A stretch of DNA of 64,000 nt from NCBI RefSeq assembly GCF_000445995.2, contig NC_022080.4, positions 2,328,001 through 2,392,000 of the forward strand. Direction: 5' to 3'. The position numbers and the translations under genes are program-made. The first letter of the stretch is position 1. Every line of letters starts with the position of its first letter. This DNA is from Geobacillus genomosp. 3 (GTDB taxonomy: Bacteria; Bacillota; Bacilli; Bacillales; Anoxybacillaceae). The notes beneath the pieces are model-generated. The model saw only the letters and a list, made by a program, of their open reading frames with translations, had not been told where the DNA came from and ran no database searches. Shown here piece by piece: positions 55,160 to 64,000 of the stretch.

Positions 55160-55713
55160 TTTCCATTTATAACGGCATAGGAAATCCCATTTCTTTTCTT
55201 TTTCATATGTTCGGTGAGCGTCTCCGGAAGCAAAAGCTGTGAGCGCCGGCTTATGTAGAATGGGCGAACCGTTTCAGCAACGAGAAAAAATTCAGCCGGC
55301 ACCCCATCTTGCATCAATTCGGCTTGTTGCTTGCGGACGCCCTCGTTCACCCGCTCCATAAACTGTTCTTGATCCCCTATGTACATAAATAAAAGGTTTT
55401 GCACCAGTTCATACATCATATCCGTTTCCCGCTCAAGGCGTTGCTCAATCGCTTGCATTGTCTCCTTTTTGGCTTTCGCATACGATACTGCGCCAACCAG
55501 TCCAACTGAGATGGCTACAATGCCGACAAATAAAATGATTAACTGGTTTTGCAACTTCATCTCTCTTCGTGTTTTTTTCATGCTCGTCCCCCTCCTTCTC
55601 CCATTATGTCGGCCAACTATTAAGCCCGTGTAAATACTTTGTAATTTTTTTGAATTGTTCTCATATTTCACGCGGACAAGCATACATTTCATAAAAAAAG
55701 CGGTGGAGGAATC

Positions 55714-56025
55714 ATGAAAAAGTGGCTGCTTGTTTGCATAGCTGTCCTTGTCGGCTATATCGCCTACCGGGATCTGACAACTGGAACACTTCCGGCGTCA
55801 TCGGAGCCGCTGATCGCTGAAGAAGGGATCAGCAGTCCCACGTACAAGACGGTCAAAATCAAAGCCGGAGACACGCTTTTGTCCATCGCCGAACGTGAAC
55901 AGCAAGGACCGCTTCCCGTGCCGATCGAAACGTTGATCCGCGACTTTGAAAAGCTGAATCCCGGCACAAAGGCAACCGCCTTGCAAATTGGAAAAGTATA
56001 TAAAATCCCGACATATAAAAAATAA
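55714..56025 (+). CDS. yqfZ: LysM domain protein YqfZ
   Basis: A 103-residue protein with an N-terminal membrane anchor (4-18) and a C-terminal LysM module (about 45-100; VKIKAGDTLLSIAEREQQ). It matches YqfZ, found upstream of ispG in Bacillus. GGTGGAGGA precedes the ATG. It probably sits at the wall-membrane interface. Confidence 0.9.
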   Translation: MKKWLLVCIAVLVGYIAYRDLTTGTLPASSEPLIAEEGISSPTYKTVKIKAGDTLLSIAEREQQGPLPVPIETLIRDFEKLNPGTKATALQIGKVYKIPTYKK

Positions 56026-56102
56026 GCGTAGTGTATTTCTTGTCAATGCATTGTCACTATTGATAAACTTAGGGCAGAACAGCATTTGGTTTAAAGGAGC
56101 GA

Positions 56103-57233
56103 ATGTTCGTGGGTGACATAATCCATCGTTCAAAAACGCGGCCCGTCCGCGTCGGTCCGCTGACGATCGGCGGCAGCAATGAAGTGATTATCCAAAGCAT
56201 GACGACGACGAAGACGCACGATGTCGAGGCGACCGTAGCCCAAATTCACCGGCTTGAAGAAGCGGGCTGCCAAATTGTCCGGGTCGCCTGCCCGGACGAG
56301 CGGGCGGCTGATGCCATACCAGAGATTAAAAAACGAATTAACATCCCGCTTGTCGCCGACATTCATTTTGACTATAAATTGGCGCTAAAAGCGATCGAGG
56401 GGGGCATCGATAAAATTCGCATCAACCCGGGCAATATTGGACGCCGGGAGAAAGTCGAAGCGGTCGTCAAAGCTGCAAAAGAACGTGGCGTACCGATCCG
56501 CATCGGCGTGAATGCCGGATCACTTGAGAAACGGATTTTGGAAAAATACGGATACCCGACGGCCGACGGCATGGTCGAAAGCGCCTTATACCATATCCGC
56601 ATTTTGGAGGAACTCGATTTCCACGATATTATTGTTTCGTTAAAAGCATCTGATGTGCGCCTCGCTATTGAAGCGTACGAAAAAGCGGCGCGCACATTTG
56701 ACTACCCGCTTCATGTCGGCATTACCGAGGCGGGGACGCTTTTCTCTGGCACGATCAAAAGCGCTGTTGGACTCGGCGCTATTTTAAGCAAAGGGATTGG
56801 CAATACGATCCGCGTTTCCTTAAGCGCCGATCCGGTCGAAGAAGTGAAAGTGGCGCGCGAGATTTTAAAAACGTTTGGGCTGTCGTCCAATGCGGCGACG
56901 CTCATTTCCTGCCCGACGTGCGGGCGGATTGAAATCGACTTGATCAGCATCGCCAATGAAATCGAGGACTATATCGCCAAAATCAAAGCGCCGATCAAAG
57001 TGGCTGTGCTCGGCTGCGCGGTCAATGGCCCGGGCGAAGCGCGCGAAGCCGATATCGGCATTGCCGGCGCCCGCGGTGAAGGCCTGTTGTTTCGCCACGG
57101 CAAAATTGTCCGCAAAGTGCCGGAAGAGCAGATGGTCGAAGAACTAAAGAAAGAAGTCGACAAGCTGGCTGAGGAATATGTTGCAAAACAAAAGGAAAAA
57201 GAGGCTGCCCTTAAAGGCAGCGCCACAGAGTAA
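56103..57233 (+). CDS. ispG: 4-hydroxy-3-methylbut-2-enyl diphosphate synthase (flavodoxin)
   Basis: A 376-residue iron-sulfur enzyme of the MEP isoprenoid pathway. The three cluster cysteines lie in CPTCGR and CAVNGPGEA, and the TIM-barrel opening [18 protein letters not shown] is present. The start is ATG at 56103, just after AAAGGAG; GTG at 56109 is also possible and better spaced. Confidence 0.96.
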   Translation: MFVGDIIHRSKTRPVRVGPLTIGGSNEVIIQSMTTTKTHDVEATVAQIHRLEEAGCQIVRVACPDERAADAIPEIKKRINIPLVADIHFDYKLALKAIEGGIDKIRINPGNIGRREKVEAVVKAAKERGVPIRIGVNAGSLEKRILEKYGYPTADGMVESALYHIRILEELDFHDIIVSLKASDVRLAIEAYEKAARTFDYPLHVGITEAGTLFSGTIKSAVGLGAILSKGIGNTIRVSLSADPVEEVKVAREILKTFGLSSNAATLISCPTCGRIEIDLISIANEIEDYIAKIKAPIKVAVLGCAVNGPGEAREADIGIAGARGEGLLFRHGKIVRKVPEEQMVEELKKEVDKLAEEYVAKQKEKEAALKGSATE

Positions 57234-57266
57234 ACGAGGGCGCGTCCCGAAGGACGGCTGCAAAAA

Positions 57267-57302
57267 AGGGCGTCCCCGACTGGGGACACCCTCGCTTTTT
57301 TT
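57267..57302 (+). terminator. Terminator of ispG
   Basis: AGGGcGTCCCC and GGGGACaCCCT pair around GACT, followed by a run of seven T a few bases later. Confidence 0.85.
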
Positions 57303-57648
57303 ACGTGTAAAACGGCATAATAAACAGGCGGACGAGAATGGCGATGACGCCGATCCCGATGGCCCATGCCCCGAGCGTTTCCGCTCCGCGCCGGCGTGCG
57401 ATAAAACCGACAATAATGCCGGCCGCCCCTAACAAAATCGGCCAAATAAACAAGGCGATGATGGACAACGCCAAGGCGAGCCATCCAAGCCCGGCACCGC
57501 CAGCGCGTTCTTCGTCCCGCCCATCGCGGCGGCGGATCGGTTCGGCGACCTCCGCCGCTGTTTCTTCCATGAAATTGCGCTCTGGTTCCTCTTTTCCGAT
57601 CGATTGCACGTACCTTTCGTTATACGTGCGCTCGCGGTCATCTGCCAT
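57301..57648 (-). CDS. yqfX: YqfX family membrane protein
   Basis: A 115-residue protein with a charged N-terminal half (RERTYNERYV..., RRRDGRDEER) and a hydrophobic C-terminal half of two or three helices with Gly-rich turns. It fits YqfX (DUF4190-like) between ispG and yqfW. The ATG at 57648 has GAGGGAAG upstream. Function is unknown. Confidence 0.85.
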   Translation of the reverse strand: MADDRERTYNERYVQSIGKEEPERNFMEETAAEVAEPIRRRDGRDEERAGGAGLGWLALALSIIALFIWPILLGAAGIIVGFIARRRGAETLGAWAIGIGVIAILVRLFIMPFYT

Positions 57649-57746
57649 ATGCTTCCCTCGCTTTCCTAAAGTAAGGAGCATTCTTAGTATGGGAAACTGG
57701 TGTCATTATTATCAGTGTGAATATTTTCTAAAAGGGGGATGGAACG

Positions 57747-58313
57747 ATGAAGCACCGGCTCGGAATCGACATCGACGGCACGGTTACGTGTCCGAGCACG
57801 TTCATTCCGTATTTAAATGAGTCGTTTGGCAAGCAGCTCGCCTTATGCGACATTACGCAGTACAATTTGGCGCCGCTATACGGGGCAACGGAAGAGGAAA
57901 TGGACCGCTGGATGGAGGAAAATGAAGCGGGCATTTATGAACGCGCTCCCCTGGCCCGCTATGCACTTGAGGTAATCGACAGTTGGAAAGACAAATACGA
58001 GCTGTTTTACATCAGCGCCCGCGGCCGCCATTTGTACAAGCTCACCGAGCGTTGGTTTCAGCGACATGGCGTTCATTACCACCATATTGAACTGATCGGT
58101 TCCCATGATAAAGTCGCCGCCGTCCGCCGATACAAGCTGGCCGCCTTTTTTGAAGACAAATACGATAACGCTTGCGAGATCGCGGAAACATGCGGCATTC
58201 CGGTCCTTTTATTCAACACCCCGTACAATCAAGGCCCGCTGCCGGAGAACGTTATCCGCATTAAAAACTGGCTCGAAGCAAAGCGGGAAATAGAGCGGCG
58301 TTTACAGCCATAA
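57747..58313 (+). CDS. yqfW: HAD superfamily nucleotidase YqfW
   Basis: A 188-residue protein of the 5'-nucleotidase NT5C type. The nucleophile motif is GIDIDGTVT (Asp8, Asp10), with YISAR near residue 92 and the late Asp pair in AAFFEDKYDNA near 132. It may dephosphorylate nucleotides; the substrate is not known. AAAGGGGG lies before the ATG. Confidence 0.9.
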   Translation: MKHRLGIDIDGTVTCPSTFIPYLNESFGKQLALCDITQYNLAPLYGATEEEMDRWMEENEAGIYERAPLARYALEVIDSWKDKYELFYISARGRHLYKLTERWFQRHGVHYHHIELIGSHDKVAAVRRYKLAAFFEDKYDNACEIAETCGIPVLLFNTPYNQGPLPENVIRIKNWLEAKREIERRLQP

Positions 58314-58348
58314 AAAACATCTCCCACCTCATAATGGGAGATGTTTTT
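58313..58348. terminator. Bidirectional terminator between yqfW and zur
   Basis: AAAACATCTCCCA pairs with TGGGAGATGTTTT around 6 nt, with A and T runs on both sides. It overlaps the last codons of zur. Confidence 0.9.
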
Positions 58349-58754
58349 GGCATTGCGGACACGTGCCGTAAATTTCAAATTTATGGTCGTCAATCTCATA
58401 GCCGTCGAGCTGCGCGGCAATCTTGTCCATTGGACATACGTCAATATCCTTTGTTTTCCCACACCGGATGCAAATAAAATGGTGGTGATGGCGGCGGGCA
58501 TCACAGACAAAGCGGAAATGTTTTTCACCGGACAGCTCGGTCATTTCCAAAATGCCGAGCGCGGCAAAGAGCGATAAATTGCGGTACACGGTGTCAAAGC
58601 TTAAGCCCGGATACGTAGGGCGAAGCGCTTCAAGCACCTCTTTCGCGGTCAAGTATTTATCGCGGTCGGCAAACAGCTCAAGCATTTGTTTCCGTTTTTC
58701 AGTATATTTAAATCCCTTTTCTTTCATTAACTGCAACGCTTCGCCGATATTCAT
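58329..58754 (-). CDS. zur: Zinc uptake regulator Zur, Fur family
   Basis: A 141-residue Fur-type repressor. The winged helix includes [15 protein letters not shown] (about 49-63). The structural zinc site is two Cys pairs, Cys95/Cys98 and Cys132/Cys135, and sensing-site candidates are the HHHH cluster (89-92) and Asp/His residues. The ATG at 58754 starts [10 protein letters not shown]. It ends the znuC-znuB-zur unit, which supports Zur over Fur or PerR. Confidence 0.94.
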   Translation of the reverse strand: MNIGEALQLMKEKGFKYTEKRKQMLELFADRDKYLTAKEVLEALRPTYPGLSFDTVYRNLSLFAALGILEMTELSGEKHFRFVCDARRHHHHFICIRCGKTKDIDVCPMDKIAAQLDGYEIDDHKFEIYGTCPQCQKHLPL

Positions 58755-58756
58755 CA

Positions 58757-59593
58757 CTACCGTCCCCTTTTCCATTTTTTCCATCCCAATACGAGAAGCA
58801 AGATGGCAACGGCCAACATGACGATTGTCCCGCCTGGCGCCCAATTGAGCTCGTACGCTGCCAACAGCCCGACGATCACCGCCAGCTCCCCGAAGATAAT
58901 GGAAAATGCGATCGCCTGTTTAAAACTTTTGGCGATACGAATGCTCGCCGCCACCGGCAGCGTCATGAGCGAAGAAACGAGGAGCACACCGACAATGCGC
59001 ATCGACGCCGCGATGACGAGAGCGACAAGCACAATGAACAAAAAGTGAATGAACTTGGCGCGAACGCCGGAGACGCGGGCGTACTCTTCATCAAAGGAAA
59101 GAAGAAACAGCTCCTTATAAAATGCGAAAATGACGGTGGCGGCAATCACAGCGACAGCGGACGCCGCCCAAACGTCAGTGCTGCTCACAGCGCTGACACT
59201 GCCAAACAAATATGAAAACAAATCGGTATTAAATCCGTTAGCGATCGAAATCAAAATGACGCTCAACCCAATGCCGGTCGATAAAATAATCGGAATGGCG
59301 AGCTCTTCATAATGACGGTAAACAGCGCGCAACTTCTCAATAAGCAGCGAGCCGACAACGGAAAAGCCCATTCCAATGTAAAGCGGATTCCAACCAGCGG
59401 CGGCCGGCATCGATTTCCCAAGCAGCAGCCCGGCGGCGATGCCAGCAAGCGTCACATGACTTAGCGCATCCGCGATGAGCGACAGCCGCCGAACAACGAT
59501 AAACACCCCGAGCAGCGGCGCGGCAAATCCGGTCAAAATACCGGCCAAAAACGCGTTGCGCAAAAATTCATATTGCCATAAGGCTTCCCACAC
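58757..59593 (-). CDS. znuB: Zinc ABC transporter permease
   Basis: A 278-residue membrane protein with about eight hydrophobic segments, of the metal ABC-3 permease family. The conserved [19 protein letters not shown] and a late [12 protein letters not shown] segment are present. Start is GTG at 59593, with GGAGGA 6 bp upstream. It is 2 bp from zur and 39 bp from znuC. Confidence 0.93.
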   Translation of the reverse strand: MWEALWQYEFLRNAFLAGILTGFAAPLLGVFIVVRRLSLIADALSHVTLAGIAAGLLLGKSMPAAAGWNPLYIGMGFSVVGSLLIEKLRAVYRHYEELAIPIILSTGIGLSVILISIANGFNTDLFSYLFGSVSAVSSTDVWAASAVAVIAATVIFAFYKELFLLSFDEEYARVSGVRAKFIHFLFIVLVALVIAASMRIVGVLLVSSLMTLPVAASIRIAKSFKQAIAFSIIFGELAVIVGLLAAYELNWAPGGTIVMLAVAILLLVLGWKKWKRGR

Positions 59594-59632
59594 GTGTCAT
59601 TCCTCCACAATCAACCGTTTTCGTTTCGTTCG

Positions 59633-60388
59633 TTAATGCCGGTGGGAGAGAACGTGAAGCGGATGGCCGTAAAACCGGGAAATCGTCTCGTCGCCGAGCT
59701 GTTCGAACTCTTCGGCATTTCCATGAAAATAGAGACGTTTGTTTAAGCAGGCGATATGGGTGACGCGTTCTGTAATCGTCCCAATGTCGTGCGTCACGAG
59801 CACAAGCGTCAACCCCCGGCGGTTCAAATCGCCAAGCAGCTCATAAAACTCGTGCACATGGCGGGCATCAACGCCGACAGTTGGCTCGTCTAAAATCAAC
59901 AAATCCGGCTTGCTCGCCAGCGCGCGGGCGATAAACACCCGCTGTTGCTGGCCGCCTGACAACTCGCCGATATTGCGCTTCGCCAAGCCGCGCAAACCAA
60001 CCGCCTCGAGCGCCGCTTCGACCGCGCGGCGGTCTTCTTTCGTCAACAGGCGGAACAAGCCACGTTTGGCTGTCAGCCCGCTTGCCGCCACTTCCTCGAC
60101 GGTCGCCGGGAAACCGCGGTTAAAGCTGTTCGCTTTTTGCGACACAAAGCCGATCCGATGCCATGCCCGAAACGACTCGATTGGCTCACCGAACAGCAAA
60201 ATGCGGCCGCGGTCCGGTTTTAGCAGCCCCAACATACATTTAAGCAGCGTCGACTTTCCCGAGCCATTCGGACCCACCAATCCTAAAAACGCTCCTTTTG
60301 GCACGGCCAAATGGACGTGTTCAAGCACTTCCTCTTTCTCGTATCGGAACGATACATCCTCGATTTGCACGACAAGCCTGTTTTCCAT
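59633..60388 (-). CDS. znuC: Zinc ABC transporter ATP-binding protein
   Basis: A 251-residue ATPase with Walker A GPNGSGKST (about 39-47), signature LSGGQQQR (about 142) and Walker B LLILDEPTVGVD. Zinc rather than manganese is inferred from the Zur box upstream and from zur in the operon. No znuA binding protein gene is in the window. Confidence 0.93.
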   Translation of the reverse strand: MENRLVVQIEDVSFRYEKEEVLEHVHLAVPKGAFLGLVGPNGSGKSTLLKCMLGLLKPDRGRILLFGEPIESFRAWHRIGFVSQKANSFNRGFPATVEEVAASGLTAKRGLFRLLTKEDRRAVEAALEAVGLRGLAKRNIGELSGGQQQRVFIARALASKPDLLILDEPTVGVDARHVHEFYELLGDLNRRGLTLVLVTHDIGTITERVTHIACLNKRLYFHGNAEEFEQLGDETISRFYGHPLHVLSHRH

Positions 60389-60404
60389 GGCCGTTCTCCC
60401 CTAC

Positions 60405-60427
60405 TAATTCAGAATCGTTACGATTTA
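60405..60427 (-). promoter_or_regulatory. Zur box upstream of znuC
   Basis: The 23-bp site matches the Bacillus Zur operator (AAATCGTAAT with its inverted partner ATTACGATTT) at about 19 positions. The right half TTACGATTTA is exact and the left half TAATTCAGAAT is weaker. It lies 17 bp before the znuC start, overlapping the likely promoter. Confidence 0.75.
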
Positions 60428-60470
60428 TGCTCATGTGCAAGTATAGCCGATCATGCCCATTTTGTAAACC

Positions 60471-61352
60471 TTAATGAATGGCCGATTTAAAACGAGCGCC
60501 GCGCACTTCATGCGTCGCCATAATCGTAATGAATGCACTCGGGTCAATTTCATTCACAATCGATTTTAACTTTGTCACTTCCAGACGCGTCACAACGGCA
60601 TAAATGATTTCTTTTTGCTCGTCCGTATAGCCGCCTTTGCCAAGCAACTTCGTCGTCCCGCGGCCGAGGCGGTGCAAAATGGCATCAGAAACCTCCTCGT
60701 AATGATCGGTGACAATAAAAGCAGCCCGCGTTTCATCAAGCCCTTGGATGACCGCGTCGATCGTTTTGGAAGCAATATAGTACGTCATGACCGAATACAT
60801 GGCCGGCTCGATCCCAAGCACAAACGCCGCCCAACCGAAAATAAACACGTTGACAAACATGACGAACTCGCCAACGGAAAACGGAATTTTTTTGGTTAAT
60901 AAAATCCCTAAAATTTCTGTTCCATCCAATGATCCGCCATGGCGAATGATCAACCCGACGCCAAGCCCGAGCGTCAAGCCGCCAAAAACAGTGGCTAAAA
61001 TCGGCTCGGTCGTCAGCGGAGAAAAATGATGAAGCGCCCGTTCAGCACCCCCGAGGATGACAACGCCTAAAATTGTCGACCACATAAACGTTTTGCCGAT
61101 GTGTTTGTAGCCGAAATACATAAACGGAGCATTCAAGAGGATGACTAACGTGGCAAAATTGAGCAGCCGCCATTCATCGGGAATTACATAATCAAGAATA
61201 AGCGATACGCCGATAATGCCTCCATCGATCATTTTATTTGGAACGAGCAACCGCTCAATAGCAAATGCCGCCAATGCGGCGCCGATGGCGATCATCACCA
61301 TCCGGTACAATATGCGGTTAAACGGCTCTTTTTTATGCTGTTTTGTCGCCAA
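60471..61352 (-). CDS. yqfU: YitT family membrane protein (DUF161/DUF2179)
   Basis: A 293-residue protein with five or six N-terminal membrane helices (to about 190) and a C-terminal soluble DUF2179 domain (about 205-290). [13 protein letters not shown] is the family signature near residue 138. Start is TTG at 61352 with GGTGGGAG upstream. Function is unknown. Confidence 0.9.
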   Translation of the reverse strand: MATKQHKKEPFNRILYRMVMIAIGAALAAFAIERLLVPNKMIDGGIIGVSLILDYVIPDEWRLLNFATLVILLNAPFMYFGYKHIGKTFMWSTILGVVILGGAERALHHFSPLTTEPILATVFGGLTLGLGVGLIIRHGGSLDGTEILGILLTKKIPFSVGEFVMFVNVFIFGWAAFVLGIEPAMYSVMTYYIASKTIDAVIQGLDETRAAFIVTDHYEEVSDAILHRLGRGTTKLLGKGGYTDEQKEIIYAVVTRLEVTKLKSIVNEIDPSAFITIMATHEVRGARFKSAIH

Positions 61353-61449
61353 ACTCCCACCCTTTCCCTTTTACTTTCATTTCCATTATACCATACACCC
61401 CTTTTCCGTTCACGTCATATGATGGAACAGAAACAAGGAGGGGGCTGCC

Positions 61450-61710
61450 ATGAACCTTTACCAACAGCTCGTGAAACAAAAGTTAAAAACGATCACCCCG
61501 GAAGAACTCGTTGCGTACAGCCAAGATTACGGATTGCCAATTACAGTCAGTCAGGCAAAAAAAATTCTTCATCTCGCTCGAACGAATGACATTAACGTCT
61601 TCGACCCGCAAGAGCGGAAAAAATGGGTGCGCGAGCTGGCGAAAATCACCTCGCCGGAAATCGCTAAAAAAGCAAACGAACTGTTTTTAAAATTTGTACA
61701 AAAAAAATAA
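61450..61710 (+). CDS. yqfT: DUF2624 family protein
   Basis: An 86-residue helical protein starting MNLYQQLVKQKLKTITPEEL, matching YqfT (DUF2624). CAAGGAGGG lies about 8 bp upstream. In Bacillus it stands between yqfU and nfo, as here. Function is unknown. Confidence 0.9.
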   Translation: MNLYQQLVKQKLKTITPEELVAYSQDYGLPITVSQAKKILHLARTNDINVFDPQERKKWVRELAKITSPEIAKKANELFLKFVQKK

Positions 61711-61732
61711 AAAGGGCGGAATGCCCTTTTTA
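61708..61732. terminator. Bidirectional terminator between yqfT and nfo
   Basis: AAAAAGGGC and GCCCTTTTT pair around 5 nt between convergent genes. Confidence 0.88.
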
Positions 61733-62629
61733 TTGCGCGTCAGCCACAATTTTCTCACGCAACTGATCGTCAAACGCCTGTGCCCGAAGCATCGCAATTT
61801 CATGCTTGTATGGCGGCTTTTTGTTGTTTTTCTCCTCGCCGACATACGGCGTTTCTAAAATTTTTGGAATATCCTCCAACTGTGGATGATGGACGATATA
61901 ATTGAGCGCAGCAAACCCGATATGGCCGAAACCGATGTTTTCGTGGCGGTCTTTGCGGCTGCCGCGCGGGTTTTTGCTGTCGTTAATGTGCAGCACTTTC
62001 AAGCGCTCAAGACCGATAAGGCGGTCAAATTCGTCAAGCACACCGTCAAAGTCGTTCACAATATCATACCCGGCGTCATGCGTATGGCATGTATCAAAGC
62101 AGACGGATAGCTTGTCATTATAGGTGACGCCATCGATAATATGTGCCAGCTCTTCAAACGTGCGCCCGCATTCCGACCCTTTGCCGGCCATCGTTTCAAG
62201 CGCGATTTGCACGGTCTGTCCGCGCGTCAGCACTTCGTTCAGCCCGCGGATGATTTGCCGGAGTCCGGCCTCGGCTCCGGCGCCGACATGGGCGCCCGGG
62301 TGCAACACAAGTTGTTTCGCCCCGATCGCTTCCGTCCGCTCGATTTCGGCGCGCAAAAAATCAACGCCAAGCGCAAACGTATCGCGGTTTGTCGTGTTTC
62401 CAATATTGATGATATACGGGGCGTGAACGACGATCTCCTCAATGCCGTGCGCCGCCATATGTTTTCGCCCGGCTTCGATATTCAGCTCCTCGATCGCTTT
62501 GCGTCTCGTGTTTTGCGGCGCCCCGGTGTAAATCATAAACGTATTCGCCCCGTAAGAAACGGCTTCTTCACTGGCAGCAAGCAACATGTTTTTGCCGCTC
62601 ATCGACACGTGTGAACCGATTTTTAACAT
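61730..62629 (-). CDS. nfo: Endonuclease IV, AP endonuclease
   Basis: A 299-residue TIM-barrel enzyme that cuts DNA 5' to abasic sites. The family motifs [34 protein letters not shown] and [13 protein letters not shown] hold the three-zinc site. The ATG at 62629 begins [12 protein letters not shown], behind GGGAGAG. Confidence 0.96.
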   Translation of the reverse strand: MLKIGSHVSMSGKNMLLAASEEAVSYGANTFMIYTGAPQNTRRKAIEELNIEAGRKHMAAHGIEEIVVHAPYIINIGNTTNRDTFALGVDFLRAEIERTEAIGAKQLVLHPGAHVGAGAEAGLRQIIRGLNEVLTRGQTVQIALETMAGKGSECGRTFEELAHIIDGVTYNDKLSVCFDTCHTHDAGYDIVNDFDGVLDEFDRLIGLERLKVLHINDSKNPRGSRKDRHENIGFGHIGFAALNYIVHHPQLEDIPKILETPYVGEEKNNKKPPYKHEIAMLRAQAFDDQLREKIVADAQ

Positions 62630-62666
62630 TTTCTTCTCTCCCTTTTTCTTTTGTTCAGAGCAAAGG

Positions 62667-63977
62667 CTACGATTTTTTGAAGCGGTCAAGCCGCTTTTTC
62701 TTCCTCTCGAGCTCGGCACGCAGCTTTTTCTTATAGCCCGGCTTCACTTTCTTCGCCTTTTTCAGCCTAGCGACCACCGGTGCCAGTTCATCTTCCTTCT
62801 CGCCAGCCCGCTTGCCCCGCCGGTTCCACGGAGGAAGCTCCTTCCATTCGCCGCGCACGAGATCGCGATGAACAAATGAAATCCCCATTTTTTCCAATCT
62901 GGCAATCGCGTCTTGATCGCCCGGTTCGTAAATGGTGGCCGCAATGCCGCTATAGCCGGCGCGCGCCGTCCTTCCGGCACGGTGAATATAAAACTGCAAA
63001 TCATCGGGCAGCTCATAGTTGATGACATGGCTGACCCCTTCGATGTCGATGCCGCGCGCAGCCAAGTCGGTGGCAACCATGTATTGAAACTCGAGCTCGC
63101 GAATTTGGTTCATCATCTTTTTTCGCTCGCGCGGGGTCAAATCGCCATGCAGCACACCGACTTTCAGCCCTTGCTCCGCAAGAAGGTCGGCGACTTCATC
63201 CGCCCTCTTTCTCGTATTAACGAACACAATAGCTAAATACGGATTGTAGCTGACAAGCACATCGTAAAGGAGCTTGACTTTTTCGCGCCCGCGCAGTGGA
63301 ATGAGCACATGCTCAATGTTTTCATTCGCCGCTTGTTTCGGCTCAATCTGGACGAATGTCGGGTTTTCCATATATTTTTTCAAAAACGGCTTCAGCTTTT
63401 CTGGAATCGTCGCCGAAAAGACGAGCATTTGCAACTCTTTTGGCATTCGAGCGGCAATTTGGTCAACGTCGGTGATGAAGCCCATATCGAGCATTAAATC
63501 GGCTTCATCGACGACAAGGGTGCGCGCCGTATGCACATCAAGCGCCTGCTCGCGAATGAAATCGTTAATGCGCCCCGGGGTGCCGATGACAATGTGCGGC
63601 TGCACATGGAGCTTTTCGAGCGCTTTTTGCTTATCCGTCCCGCCGATGAAGCAGCGAGCAACAATCGTCCGGTCTTTCGGGCAAAATTTCGTGATCTTTA
63701 ACGTTTCATGATAAATTTGCGTTGCCAACTCGCGCGTCGGTGCTGTGATGACCGCCTGTACTTCCGCACGCTCCGGGGCGATCTTTTCGATGATTGGCAA
63801 TAAATAAGCATGTGTTTTTCCCGTCCCGGTTTGCGACTGACCGACCATGCTTTCGCCGCGCAACGCCCCCGGAATGATGCGTTCTTGAATTTCCGTTGGT
63901 TTATAAAAACGAAGCGCTTGAATGGCTTCGATGATAAACGGTTGAAACGAAAAACGGGTAAACTGCGTTTCCGCCAT
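62667..63977 (-). CDS. cshB: DEAD-box RNA helicase CshB
   Basis: A 436-residue ATP-dependent RNA helicase. The Q motif, motif I (SQTGTGKT), motif II (VDEAD), motif III (SAT) and motif VI ([10 protein letters not shown]) are all present. A basic Lys/Arg tail follows residue 395. Such helicases unwind RNA during ribosome assembly and cold adaptation. In Bacillus yqfR lies directly before nfo, as here. Confidence 0.95.
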   Translation of the reverse strand: MAETQFTRFSFQPFIIEAIQALRFYKPTEIQERIIPGALRGESMVGQSQTGTGKTHAYLLPIIEKIAPERAEVQAVITAPTRELATQIYHETLKITKFCPKDRTIVARCFIGGTDKQKALEKLHVQPHIVIGTPGRINDFIREQALDVHTARTLVVDEADLMLDMGFITDVDQIAARMPKELQMLVFSATIPEKLKPFLKKYMENPTFVQIEPKQAANENIEHVLIPLRGREKVKLLYDVLVSYNPYLAIVFVNTRKRADEVADLLAEQGLKVGVLHGDLTPRERKKMMNQIRELEFQYMVATDLAARGIDIEGVSHVINYELPDDLQFYIHRAGRTARAGYSGIAATIYEPGDQDAIARLEKMGISFVHRDLVRGEWKELPPWNRRGKRAGEKEDELAPVVARLKKAKKVKPGYKKKLRAELERKKKRLDRFKKS

Positions 63978-64000
63978 TAATCCACAACTCCCTTCTGCAT

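Larger units (their letters stand above)
52898..55581 (-). pseudogene. Methyl-accepting chemotaxis protein gene, interrupted by an IS982-family element
   Basis: The 5' part (55160-55581) codes for an N-terminal membrane helix and the first part of an extracellular sensor domain. The 3' part (52898-54158) codes for the end of that domain, a second membrane helix, HAMP and the signalling domain with the hairpin-tip region [20 protein letters not shown]. Joining the parts at one copy of the 9-bp duplication gives an uninterrupted 557-codon frame reading [16 protein letters not shown] across the joint. ATG at 55581 follows AAGGAGGGGG. The split gene is probably inactive as a receptor. Confidence 0.92.

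Noticed and set aside
1..64000. CRISPR arrays, tRNA or rRNA genes, prophage or defence genes
   Set aside because: I saw no spaced short repeats, no tRNA-like cloverleaf and no phage or nuclease gene cluster; gene order is the ordinary Bacillus one almost throughout.

Overview
The window is a 64-kb piece of chromosome from a moderately GC-rich, endospore-forming Firmicute, most likely Geobacillus or a close relative. The evidence is the spoIIIA operon, a spoVAF/GerA-type gene, several LysM-containing probable spore-wall proteins, the Bacillus order of yqh, yqg and yqf genes, and an adenosylcobalamin-dependent ribonucleotide reductase. Most of the window is core chromosome. I saw no prophage, CRISPR array, defence island, tRNA or rRNA.

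Layout. 1-3,470: spoIIIA operon (spoIIIAA to the start of spoIIIAF, cut by the window edge) behind a good sigma-E promoter. 3,470-9,410: yqhV, efp, yqhT, yqhR, yqhQ, yqhP, yqhO and mntR. 9,500-15,700: a small ORF beside a diverged tandem repeat, a LysM-GH18 hydrolase, nrdJ with paired NrdR boxes, lipM and yqhL. 15,750-18,010: a ROK repressor and an aldo/keto reductase behind a XylR-like palindrome. 18,100-22,310: gcvT-gcvPA-gcvPB under a tandem glycine riboswitch; LipM, nearby, serves the lipoylation of the same cleavage system. 22,500-29,610: yqhH-yqhG, then the competence pseudopilus operon comGA-GG plus yqzE. The comG operon carries a decayed tnpB fragment between comGF and comGG, and comGA probably starts at CTG. 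29,800-35,800: a SufR-like regulator, yqgY, a MidA-type methyltransferase, a candidate small RNA with C-rich loops, yqgX, yqgW, a spore peptidoglycan endopeptidase (yqgT), glcK and yqgQ. 35,850-43,000: a SpoVAF-like protein, an unknown exported protein, gluP, a HAD hydrolase, yqgO, a DUF92 protein, yqgN, rpmG, and a two-gene unit of an anchored HTH protein and an MltG-domain protein.

43,000-51,900: pstS-C-A-B-phoU with a textbook PhoP box (four repeats, 11-bp period), pbpA, yqgE and sodA. 52,000-55,700: yqgB, then a chemoreceptor gene split by a 1,001-bp IS982-family element flanked by a 9-bp target duplication. Removing the element restores the reading frame exactly. 55,700-64,000: yqfZ, ispG, yqfX, yqfW, a znuC-znuB-zur zinc uptake operon behind a Zur box, yqfU, yqfT, nfo and cshB.

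No wholly new system is evident. The observations most worth checking are the small RNA near 32,140, the tnpB scar in comG, the CTG start of comGA, the recent insertion in the chemoreceptor, the tandem repeat near 9,700-9,860 and the uncharacterised pair at 42,204-42,991.
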